Position numbers and translations under genes: made by a program
In this document: positions 18,810 through 26,216 of the stretch, piece after piece
Layout: each line of letters starts with the position of its first letter
Numbering within the stretch: position 1 is the first letter of the stretch
Origin: Cytophagales bacterium
GTDB taxonomy: Bacteria; Bacteroidota; Bacteroidia; Cytophagales; Microscillaceae
Direction of reading: 5' to 3'
Assembly (NCBI GenBank): GCA_004293905.1
Contig: RDZE01000034.1
Span: forward strand, 1-45,441
Length of the DNA: 45,441 bases
Notes under the pieces: model-generated
The model's input: only the letters and a program-made list of their open reading frames with translations
What the model was told of the DNA's origin: nothing
The model's database searches: none

Positions 18810-21800
18810 TTACATTTTGATTCCAATAACAAGTATATCGTCTGTTTGTTTGGTTTCGCCTTTCCAATTTTGGATTTCAGTATAGAGTTTTTCTTTTTGC
18901 TCAGTGAGTGGTAATGGGCTGATTTCTAAAATAAAATCTCTGAATCTTTTGACCCCGAATTTTCGGTCATTGTCGCCACCGAATTGGTCTTGGTATCCAT
19001 CGGAAAAGAGATAAAAAATGTCGCCTTTTTGGTACTCAAAAGAATGACCCTCGAAGGCTTTATTTTTGATTTGTATACCTCCTATGGGAAATTTAGAGCC
19101 TTTTATTTCTATAAGTTCTCCATTTCTAACATACCAAAGTGGATTTTTTGCTCCGCCAAAATGTATTTTATTTTCTTCCTCATCTATCACGATGATAGAC
19201 ATATCCATCCCATCTTTGCTTTGCATGCCTTCTTCTTGCTTTAGGTAGGTTTTTACGCCCATGTCCATTTGGCGTAGTATACTTGCGGGTTTGAAGGCTT
19301 GTTTTTCTTTTACAATCATATCTAATAAGTCGTTGCCTACAACGGTCATCAGTGCGCCGGGTACGCCGTGCCCTGTACAATCTACGGCAGCTATGATTTT
19401 TTTAGAATCAGAAAAACCCTTGAATACAGATTCGCGTTTGCCTTCTTCGGTCATTTCTAAGGAATAAATAGGCTCAGGAATGGTTTCAGCAAACCAATAA
19501 AAATCGCCCGATACAATGTCTTTTGGCAAATAAAGTACAAAAGCCTCATCGAACTGTGCTTGTATTTCTTCTTGTTTCACAAAAATTGCCTCTTGTATTC
19601 GTTTGGCATAGTTGAAGCTATCTGCTATTTTTTTCATAGAGGCTTCTATTGCTTGATTTTTAGTGGCTATTTCGGCTAATATATGTGCTTTTGAGAAAGC
19701 AGAGAGGGCATGTTCTTTGAAGCGTTGTAAGCGTTGTATGTCTTGTGGTGTGATTTGGTACGTTTCTGAAAAGCTATCAAAAAAGAGTATTCCTTCTAAG
19801 GTATCGTTGCTATCATCGATGTCAATGGTCATTGCCAATGAACTAATAGGCTGGTAGTTGTCGAATAGATGTAAATTATTTTGTTTTGGGTGCAACAAGT
19901 GAAAATCATTTTCTATATTTTCTCCCTTTTCTATGTATTGCATTACGGTTGCATAGTCGAAATAAGTAACTTTTTCCCCATTTTGTTGTTGGGCTGAGGT
20001 GAGTAGTTTGAATTGTTGTTTTTGGGGTTCATAGAATAAAAAAGCGGCTTTTTCAGCATTTGGGAAGAAGGTCGTGCATTTTTCTAACAATACTGTGAGT
20101 ACTTTTTCTAAGGCAAGTTCTTGGTTGATGATGCGCACAATACTATCCATGCGCTCCAATTCTTCGGCTTGTTGGGTAATTTCTTTGTATTGTTGTGTAA
20201 TTTGTATGGTTCTTTCTTCAATGGCTTTTTCGAGGGCGTTTTTAGTTTTTTCGAGGGCTTGTACGCGCCAATAATAAACGCCTGCTCCCGAAAATACGAG
20301 CCCTACTACTACGACGATATAAAACCATATTGTTTGGTAAAAGAAAGGAGTAATATAAAATTTGACTTGAATACCTGTATCGTTCCAGATGCCGTCATTA
20401 TTAGAGGCGATGACCCTAAAAGTATAATAACCGGGGGTTAGGTTGGTATAAAAAACATCTCTTTTGTGGGCTACATAAGTCCAATCTTCTTCAAAGCCCT
20501 CAAGTATGTGCTTAAAGTGTATTTTATCGGGGGCTAAAAGACTAAGCGCGGTGTAGTCTATTTCTATTTTGCTTGTGCCTGCTGGGAGGTAAATAGTCAT
20601 TTCGGAGTCGTAGGTTTCGTAGGCTATGTTGTCTGCTACAAATTTTTTGATGACTACATTAGGTTTGTGCCTATTTATTTTGATACTATTGGGATTGATG
20701 GTTGCAATACCTGCTGTGGTCGGATACCATAAATAGCCATTGTGGTCTTTACAGACTGAAGGCTGTACGGAGGCGGCACAGTCGCTGCTTTTCATTCCAT
20801 CGGCTTCGTCATAGAGTTGTGTGGTAAGTTTTTTTATTTTGCCTTGCCATAGGTCAAAGATGTCTTGTTTTTGTACCCAATATACACCATTGTTGCAAGA
20901 AATCCACATCTTATTTTGATTATCTTCGGCTATACTATGTACGGCTGCATTGGGTAGTCCTTCTTTGGTGGTAAGTACTCTTAATTGTTGTTTGTCAAAA
21001 TAAGCCAATCCGCCCTTTGTACCTATCCAAAAATTATTGTTTTTGTCTTCATAGACTGTAAAAACAATATCATTCGGTAATCCTTTTTGTGTGGTATATT
21101 GACTGATGCTTCCATTGGGTTGAATGATATACAAGCCTCCACCATCACTTCCTGCCCATAGTACTCCTGCTTTGTCTTCGTATATTGAGATAATAGAGGG
21201 ATTATTGAGTCCATTTTCTTGGTTATAGAGGGTTTTTATTTTTCCTTGTGCATATAAGGCAATGCCCTCGCGCGTAGCCATCAATATATTACCTTCTTTG
21301 TTTCGGAAGAGAGCCCTTACGACATTACTCGGTAGCCCATTATCTATAGTAAAATGTTTGATTTTTCCGCTGTTAGGTTCTAAATAGTAAACACCTTCGC
21401 CATAGGTAGCCGCCCATATATTGCCTTGTAGGTCTTGTGTGATAGAGCGCACAGGGGCGGCATCTTTGTCTTGACTAAGGCTGTAATTTTTAAAAACACC
21501 TTGTTTGTAATGGCTAATGCCACCGTTGGCAGTGCCTATCCAAATAGTGCCTTGTAGGTCTTCATAAACACAGTTAGTGAGGTTATCGGCGATGCCTTCG
21601 GCTTGGGTATAATTGACAAATTTGCCATCTTTGAGCCTATTCAGTCCTCCTCTATTCATACCTATCCATAAACTCCCTTCGCGGTCATAACAGAGCGCAG
21701 TGATATTATTGGCTGCCAAACCTTCTTTGATACTTAGTGTACTTACATTATCGCGGTAGATTCTCATAATACCTCCATTCTGCGAACCTACCCATATACT

Positions 21801-22670
21801 GCCCCAATCATCGTGAATGATAACAGTGATGAACTCATCAGTAAGCCCTTCTTTGGTGGTAAAAACTTTTTGTGTATTTTGTTTTTCATTGTATTTGACC
21901 AGCCCTGCTGAAGTACCTAACCATATATTGCCTTGTTCATCGGCAGCAAGTGCATTGATTGACTTGCTTACCAAAAGGAGTTTGCGTGTGATATTTTCTA
22001 TTTGTTGTGTTTTTTTGCTTATTTTGTTGATGCCGAAGTTAGTTCCTATCCATAAATTGCCTTCTGTATCAAGCGTCAAACTTTGAATTTGGTTAGAGCT
22101 AAGCCCATCGGTTTTGTCATATTTTCTAATGATTCGTTTTTCTTTGGTATGATAAGCAACTAATCCTTGTGTTGTACCTATCCAGAGTGTATTTTGGGTT
22201 TTGCTTTCGGCTAAAGCAAGAATAACATTGCTTGGTAAGCCATCTTTATCAGTGAGGGTAGAGGCTTTTCCATTTTTATACTGTGTAAGTCCGCCGCCAT
22301 TAGTAGCAATCCATAGGTAGTGGTATTGGTCTTCGTGCAATACCCAAGCACTATTACTTTTCAATGCAGGGAGGTTTTCGTTGGTATAAGTTTCAAAAGA
22401 TACCCCATCGAAACGTGCAATGCCTTCGTAGGTAGCTAACCAAAGATAGCCTTCGTGAGTTTGAGTGATAGCAAAAACACTATTTTGGGGTAGTCCCTTG
22501 TCTTTTTTCCAACTTTCTAATAAATATTGTGAAAGCGATTTTTTAGGGTCTAAACCAAATTCATGCACCCCCTCTTTGCTTTGCCCATATAGTAGTGTGG
22601 AAGCCAAACAAAGAAGTAAACCTAAGCAGGTTAGTACAGATAACAAGTACTTGTGATAGGGCAAGTACAT
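18810..22670 (-). CDS. Two-component-regulator-propeller / Y_Y_Y / SpoIIE PP2C phosphatase fusion
   Basis: This 1286-residue protein is a one-piece transmembrane sensor. A signal peptide (LLSVLTCLGLLLCLAS, cut near LLYGQ) is followed by about 650 residues of two-component-regulator propeller repeats (GLPSNVILALAES, LWIGTTQGLVAY, NFWIGTKGGLAYF and similar), which should make two seven-bladed periplasmic propellers. A Y_Y_Y domain comes next (LEGFEEDWTYV to PGYYTFRVIASN), then a transmembrane helix near residue 790, a coiled coil, a GAF-like region at about 840-990 and a C-terminal SpoIIE domain from about 1040. The phosphatase motifs are GDFYWF, AVDCTGHGVPGALM, DGMDMSIIV and SDGYQDQFGG. In hybrid sensors this propeller usually drives a histidine kinase; here the output is a phosphatase. 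The frame is open to 22763, but the ATG at 22670 sits just before the signal peptide. Confidence 0.92.
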   Translation of the reverse strand: MYLPYHKYLLSVLTCLGLLLCLASTLLYGQSKEGVHEFGLDPKKSLSQYLLESWKKDKGLPQNSVFAITQTHEGYLWLATYEGIARFDGVSFETYTNENLPALKSNSAWVLHEDQYHYLWIATNGGGLTQYKNGKASTLTDKDGLPSNVILALAESKTQNTLWIGTTQGLVAYHTKEKRIIRKYDKTDGLSSNQIQSLTLDTEGNLWIGTNFGINKISKKTQQIENITRKLLLVSKSINALAADEQGNIWLGTSAGLVKYNEKQNTQKVFTTKEGLTDEFITVIIHDDWGSIWVGSQNGGIMRIYRDNVSTLSIKEGLAANNITALCYDREGSLWIGMNRGGLNRLKDGKFVNYTQAEGIADNLTNCVYEDLQGTIWIGTANGGISHYKQGVFKNYSLSQDKDAAPVRSITQDLQGNIWAATYGEGVYYLEPNSGKIKHFTIDNGLPSNVVRALFRNKEGNILMATREGIALYAQGKIKTLYNQENGLNNPSIISIYEDKAGVLWAGSDGGGLYIIQPNGSISQYTTQKGLPNDIVFTVYEDKNNNFWIGTKGGLAYFDKQQLRVLTTKEGLPNAAVHSIAEDNQNKMWISCNNGVYWVQKQDIFDLWQGKIKKLTTQLYDEADGMKSSDCAASVQPSVCKDHNGYLWYPTTAGIATINPNSIKINRHKPNVVIKKFVADNIAYETYDSEMTIYLPAGTSKIEIDYTALSLLAPDKIHFKHILEGFEEDWTYVAHKRDVFYTNLTPGYYTFRVIASNNDGIWNDTGIQVKFYITPFFYQTIWFYIVVVVGLVFSGAGVYYWRVQALEKTKNALEKAIEERTIQITQQYKEITQQAEELERMDSIVRIINQELALEKVLTVLLEKCTTFFPNAEKAAFLFYEPQKQQFKLLTSAQQQNGEKVTYFDYATVMQYIEKGENIENDFHLLHPKQNNLHLFDNYQPISSLAMTIDIDDSNDTLEGILFFDSFSETYQITPQDIQRLQRFKEHALSAFSKAHILAEIATKNQAIEASMKKIADSFNYAKRIQEAIFVKQEEIQAQFDEAFVLYLPKDIVSGDFYWFAETIPEPIYSLEMTEEGKRESVFKGFSDSKKIIAAVDCTGHGVPGALMTVVGNDLLDMIVKEKQAFKPASILRQMDMGVKTYLKQEEGMQSKDGMDMSIIVIDEEENKIHFGGAKNPLWYVRNGELIEIKGSKFPIGGIQIKNKAFEGHSFEYQKGDIFYLFSDGYQDQFGGDNDRKFGVKRFRDFILEISPLPLTEQKEKLYTEIQNWKGETKQTDDILVIGIKM

Positions 22671-22830
22671 AATATTGATAGTTTGTTTTTTGGATAGGTT
22701 GCAAAATATATAAACTTGTCGCAAAATGTATGCAAACAAATTTGGATATTTCAAAAATAGCAATTAAATTTCAAAAAAGTACAGTTTTTGATATACAAAC
22801 TTCAAAATATCTAAATAACTTCATACAATA
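22671..22830. promoter_or_regulatory. Divergent promoter region between the propeller phosphatase and the lipoprotein gene
   Basis: About 160 bp of AT-rich DNA separate two divergent starts. On the minus strand a near-match to the -7 consensus (ATATTTTG) lies about 30 nt above the phosphatase ATG, with TTTG motifs further upstream. On the plus strand I see no exact TAnnTTTG before the lipoprotein gene. The call rests mainly on gene layout. Confidence 0.35.
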
Positions 22831-23436
22831 ATGAACAACAGATTTCATTTCCTATTATATATATGCTTTATTTCTTATTGCTTTATGAGTTGTAATATAG
22901 ACAAAAACAAAAATAACTCAAAAGACAAAAACAGTAAAAATACACAGCAAAAAGGCAAAGACAAAGTCATTAGTTACTATATAGAAGCCATAGACAAAGC
23001 AAATAATAGCCTCTCACGAAAGATATTGGCGGGGGTGAAGAAAAAACTTACTTCGCACGATTTTGTGATGGACGAAGGAGGCATAGTAATTAAAATTAAT
23101 CAAAATGAAAAAATAGATTTGGCAAGCATCAATGCAGAAAATCAAGAAATTCATAAATTTTTTGACATACAAAAGCTCAATAATAGTAATATTCCCAACA
23201 GTAATTCAGTAAAAGTACGTATCACTTTTAATCCTAAAACCCAAGATGAAAATGCGGATATTTATATTACTTTCTTTTGCAAGCAAGGTCGTCCTGAATG
23301 GTGGCAATGCTCTAACGCAGGGCAATTTAACTTTCCCAGCAAAACTGATATTGAGAACGGGAAAATACACTATACCACAGATGAACTCATTGATACTATC
23401 TCTGATTTGATTCTAAAACTTACTTATAAACGATAA
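22831..23436 (+). CDS. Predicted lipoprotein of unknown function
   Basis: This 201-residue protein starts with a lipoprotein signal peptide ending in the lipobox FMSC (cysteine 21). A charged Asn/Lys-rich spacer follows (KNKNNSKDKNSKNTQQKGKD), as often seen before the folded part of a lipoprotein. The rest mixes helix and strand (YYIEAIDKANNSLSRKI; VRITFNPKTQ; ADIYITFFCKQGRPEWWQC). I do not recognise the family. It probably sits in the inner or outer membrane facing the periplasm. A predicted beta-barrel gene follows 22 bp downstream, so the two may work together. Confidence 0.8.
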   Translation: MNNRFHFLLYICFISYCFMSCNIDKNKNNSKDKNSKNTQQKGKDKVISYYIEAIDKANNSLSRKILAGVKKKLTSHDFVMDEGGIVIKINQNEKIDLASINAENQEIHKFFDIQKLNNSNIPNSNSVKVRITFNPKTQDENADIYITFFCKQGRPEWWQCSNAGQFNFPSKTDIENGKIHYTTDELIDTISDLILKLTYKR

Positions 23437-23458
23437 ACTATAATAATCTCTATATGTT

Positions 23459-24037
23459 ATGAAATACTTTGCAACACAGAGTTGTTTGGTTTTGTTCTTT
23501 TGTATTTCTTTTAGTGTACAAGGGCAAATAAAACTAAATGGCATTGGTGAAATTACACGTTATGATAATATTGCAAAACAAACCTATGGGCTACAACTCG
23601 AAATATACCCTGCTGAGTGGATAAGTCTTGGTTATCAATTCTCCTTAGGACAAAGTTCAGAAAATGATATTTTTGGAAATTATGGGCACATGACTATGGG
23701 CGTTTATGGGGCAAGTTTTCCTTTTCGAACTTATATCAATACCGAAGAAGATTTTTTTCTCTATGTGGCTGTTTTAGCGGCTCTGCTCCCTGAAAGCATC
23801 ACTTTCCATATTCCCATTACCTCCAGTTTTTATATCTCGCCTTATGCCGCGCCTTTTGGTATAGAGTATATGCGCCTTGATGGTGAAGACTATTACAAGG
23901 GAAGTTTTACGGGTGGAGTAAGATTGAATATTTATTACAATGGCATCAACTTTATGCCTTATATGGGGGCACGCACTACCTACGATAATCCTAATTGGGG
24001 AATAATGTTAGGGGCTTCTATTGGCGTTATATTTTAG
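23459..24037 (+). CDS. Predicted outer-membrane beta-barrel protein of unknown function
   Basis: This 192-residue protein has a signal peptide (CLVLFFCISFSVQGQ). The remainder is rich in alternating aromatic and polar residues typical of small outer-membrane barrels (TYGLQLEIYPAEWISLGYQF; YMGARTTYDNPNWGIMLGAS) and ends in a hydrophobic strand, GVIF, as barrels often do. No specific family is recognised. It lies 22 bp behind the lipoprotein gene and its stop overlaps that of the opposite-strand gene by 4 bp (TTAG at 24034-24037). Confidence 0.75.
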   Translation: MKYFATQSCLVLFFCISFSVQGQIKLNGIGEITRYDNIAKQTYGLQLEIYPAEWISLGYQFSLGQSSENDIFGNYGHMTMGVYGASFPFRTYINTEEDFFLYVAVLAALLPESITFHIPITSSFYISPYAAPFGIEYMRLDGEDYYKGSFTGGVRLNIYYNGINFMPYMGARTTYDNPNWGIMLGASIGVIF

Positions 24038-24447
24038 GCTTTAGTTTCTATCGCAAAATCTTTAAGCCAATCTTTGGCACTACTCTCTTCTCCAAATTGT
24101 TTAATCAAAATATTGGGGTGTAATTGTTGTGTAATAGCATTGACTGAAAGTTGTGAAAAAATATCAACAGAGATAAGCCTTGCTATAGTAACATTTCTTA
24201 GTTGTTGCAACATTTTAGGCATCATTACCCCAATGAGCCATTGTTGGCTTTCGGGTGTTATAATTTTGCTTTCGCGTGCATCTATCAATATTTTAGATAT
24301 TTGATGGTTATTACAGGCTTCTAAAATATTGTTCCAAACTTCTTGAAAATGGTCAAAAGGCATAAAACCTTTCACAATACAAACGACATATTTTTCCTGA
24401 GCATCATAACCTACTTGGGCATATTGGGTATTATAATAATTATTCAT
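24034..24447 (-). CDS. SpoIIAA/STAS-like small protein
   Basis: This 137-residue soluble protein has no signal peptide. The pattern of strand (KYVVCIVKGFMPFDHFQEVW), helix, strand (ISKILIDARES), helix and then VTIARLISVDIFSQLSVNAI resembles the SpoIIAA-like fold (STAS relatives) found in many Bacteroidota proteins of 130-150 residues. This fits the length and the ILIDAR motif, but it is a judgement from the secondary-structure pattern only. If right, it could be a partner or reader for the SpoIIE phosphatases in this window. I see no obvious conserved phosphorylatable Ser/Thr motif, so classical partner switching is not shown. Confidence 0.6.
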   Translation of the reverse strand: MNNYYNTQYAQVGYDAQEKYVVCIVKGFMPFDHFQEVWNNILEACNNHQISKILIDARESKIITPESQQWLIGVMMPKMLQQLRNVTIARLISVDIFSQLSVNAITQQLHPNILIKQFGEESSAKDWLKDFAIETKA

Positions 24448-24518
24448 AAAAATTATCTGTTAAAGTGATTTAAACGTTGAAAAATACTACTTTAAACCGA
24501 AGTATGGGTAGAAATGTT

Positions 24519-25766
24519 TTATCGTATCATCTTTATTTTTCTTCCCTGAAATTCGTTCACATAAGAAATCTCCGTACCATCAGGCGAGATGAGCCAAAGA
24601 ATAGGACAATTGCATCGTACTTCGGGGTTGTTGCCATATCCATCAGTAAAATAAATGACTGCATCGGGGCTATACTCTTCATTGGCAAATCTTAGAGGGG
24701 CTTCAAAGTCAGTACCACCCCTGCCCGAAACTTGTTGTGGTGTCTTGCCTTCGTATTTATACTGCGCTTGTATTTCGGTATCGCACTCAACTACTAAAAT
24801 TTCGCTCCCGTGCTTCCAAATATGATAAATTTCATTGAAAAACTCTTGCAAATCTTGTTGACTAATACTGCCTGAGGTATCTATGGCAACTAAAATTTTT
24901 TGCCTCTTCTTTACTTTTATTCCTGGTGTAGTGTTGTATCTTTTTGAGGGTCTTTTGAGTGTATTTTTAATGCGTGTGCGGCTACTACTATTAGCAAAAA
25001 GGCGCAAAATTCTTTTCCAATTGACTACAGGTGCTAATGATTTCTCGAACTCTTTCAAATAGTCTTGTAAACCTGCGGGTAGGTTGCCAATATCTTTGTT
25101 TTTTACCCTCTTGAGCGTATTTTGCAAAGTTTGTTTGAGTAGTTCGCTCAATAGTGTTCGTTCGGCATTGCTCAATTGCGATGCCATTTGCCAAAGTTTA
25201 TGCCTGAGTTGGTTTTGATTACTTTCATCTAAAAGATCTTTCAGATTTTGCCAAGAGCGGCTATTTTCCATATTTTCCTCATTGGGGTCTTTATTATCTC
25301 CTGAGGTACATTGTTGATAAAGTGCTGAAAGTTGATTGTAGTAATACTCAACGTGTTGGTGTGCTTCTAATTTTAATTCTGGAAAAAGACTTAACAACAC
25401 CGCCCCTTCTGGAAGTTGCGTTTCTGCTACGTATTGATTGACTACCAAATCTGCGGCTATATTGTAAAGGTCTTTGCGCGAAAAATCGTGATAGCGGAGT
25501 ATGTGGTTAAAAACAATATGCAATATTTCATGCTTTACTACCCCCGTTTTAAAATCGGCAGTGGTAAGGTAATTGTCCCAAAAAATAGGATTGATATGCA
25601 AAATAACCAATCCATTTTCATAACTTACTGCCATTGTTTCGGTAATTTGTGAGCCTACTCGTTTGAGCAAACCCGAAAAGAAGTGCCCATAAAAGGGTTC
25701 TTTAATGACCAACTGAAAAGTAATGGCAGAGAGTTCTTCGAGAATTTGTGCGTTTGTTTTTTCCAT
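24519..25766 (-). CDS. Putative metallopeptidase-fold + VWA-like (DUF2201) protein
   Basis: This 415-residue cytoplasmic protein has two parts. The N-terminal part carries HEILHIVFNH (79-88), a zinc-metallopeptidase-type HExxHxxxxH motif, followed by YNIAADLVVNQ, as in the predicted metallopeptidase domain of the DUF2201 family. The C-terminal part (about 290-413) is VWA-like with a MIDAS-type DTSGS (ILVAIDTSGSIS), a conserved GRGGTDFEAP and YFTDGYG. Relatives are usually found next to a MoxR-type AAA+ ATPase; none is present beside it here. An in-frame TTG at 25772 is also open, but the ATG at 25766 is preferred. A -7 element lies directly against this ATG, so the transcript may be leaderless. 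Substrate and role are unknown. Confidence 0.85.
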   Translation of the reverse strand: MEKTNAQILEELSAITFQLVIKEPFYGHFFSGLLKRVGSQITETMAVSYENGLVILHINPIFWDNYLTTADFKTGVVKHEILHIVFNHILRYHDFSRKDLYNIAADLVVNQYVAETQLPEGAVLLSLFPELKLEAHQHVEYYYNQLSALYQQCTSGDNKDPNEENMENSRSWQNLKDLLDESNQNQLRHKLWQMASQLSNAERTLLSELLKQTLQNTLKRVKNKDIGNLPAGLQDYLKEFEKSLAPVVNWKRILRLFANSSSRTRIKNTLKRPSKRYNTTPGIKVKKRQKILVAIDTSGSISQQDLQEFFNEIYHIWKHGSEILVVECDTEIQAQYKYEGKTPQQVSGRGGTDFEAPLRFANEEYSPDAVIYFTDGYGNNPEVRCNCPILWLISPDGTEISYVNEFQGRKIKMIR

Positions 25767-25769
25767 GAA

Positions 25770-25777
25770 CAAATATA
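25770..25777 (-). promoter_or_regulatory. -7 promoter element abutting the start of the VWA/metallopeptidase gene
   Basis: The minus strand reads TATATTTG, an exact TAnnTTTG match, preceded by a T-rich run as at the secA promoter. It ends 3 nt before the ATG at 25766, which implies a transcript with almost no leader. No clear -33 TTG is visible. Confidence 0.45.
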
Positions 25778-25809
25778 CGAAAAAAAAAGAATTTGAGTGT
25801 CTTTTTTTC

Positions 25810-26046
25810 CTAAACTTCTTCGTTGTTTTGAGCAGTAGCAGAAGAGGAGGAAGAACTCCAACTCATTGAAGAGGACTTCGCAGGAGGCATAAAGGCATCG
25901 TTTGCGTCTTCTTCACCATTGATGAGGCACAAATCGCATATTTTAGGGTATTGTGTTGAGTAACCAATCAAACCCATAATCGTTGATTCGCCACAACAAT
26001 CACAAATAAATGCCTCTTTATAAATCTTAAAAATATTTCTGTTCAT
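25810..26046 (-). CDS. Small zinc-ribbon-like protein with a serine-rich tail
   Basis: This 78-residue protein has two CxxC pairs (CDCCGES at about 15-21 and CDLCLIN at about 37-43) that could bind one zinc ion. A low-complexity tail follows (KSSSMSWSSSSSSATAQNN). There is no signal peptide. It lies 43 nt ahead of the metallopeptidase/VWA gene on the same strand and may share its transcript. No family is recognised. The even codon use, a proper ATG and the paired cysteines argue that it is real. Confidence 0.65.
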   Translation of the reverse strand: MNRNIFKIYKEAFICDCCGESTIMGLIGYSTQYPKICDLCLINGEEDANDAFMPPAKSSSMSWSSSSSSATAQNNEEV

Positions 26047-26216
26047 TGCTTCGCGTTAGGATAGTAGAATTTTAATCTATATACTTTTTTTTTACCCCAA
26101 CTGTTTGCGATTTATACTATTTTATTTTATAATTGCCATGCTATTTTTTGGCTTGGTTTTGGCTAAAATCTACAATATGACAACTTCATGGTATATGCTT
26201 TATAAAAAAACGAACA

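Noticed and set aside
22671..22763. Longer N-terminus for the propeller phosphatase
   Set aside because: It would put 31 residues before a good signal peptide; the ATG at 22670 is better placed.
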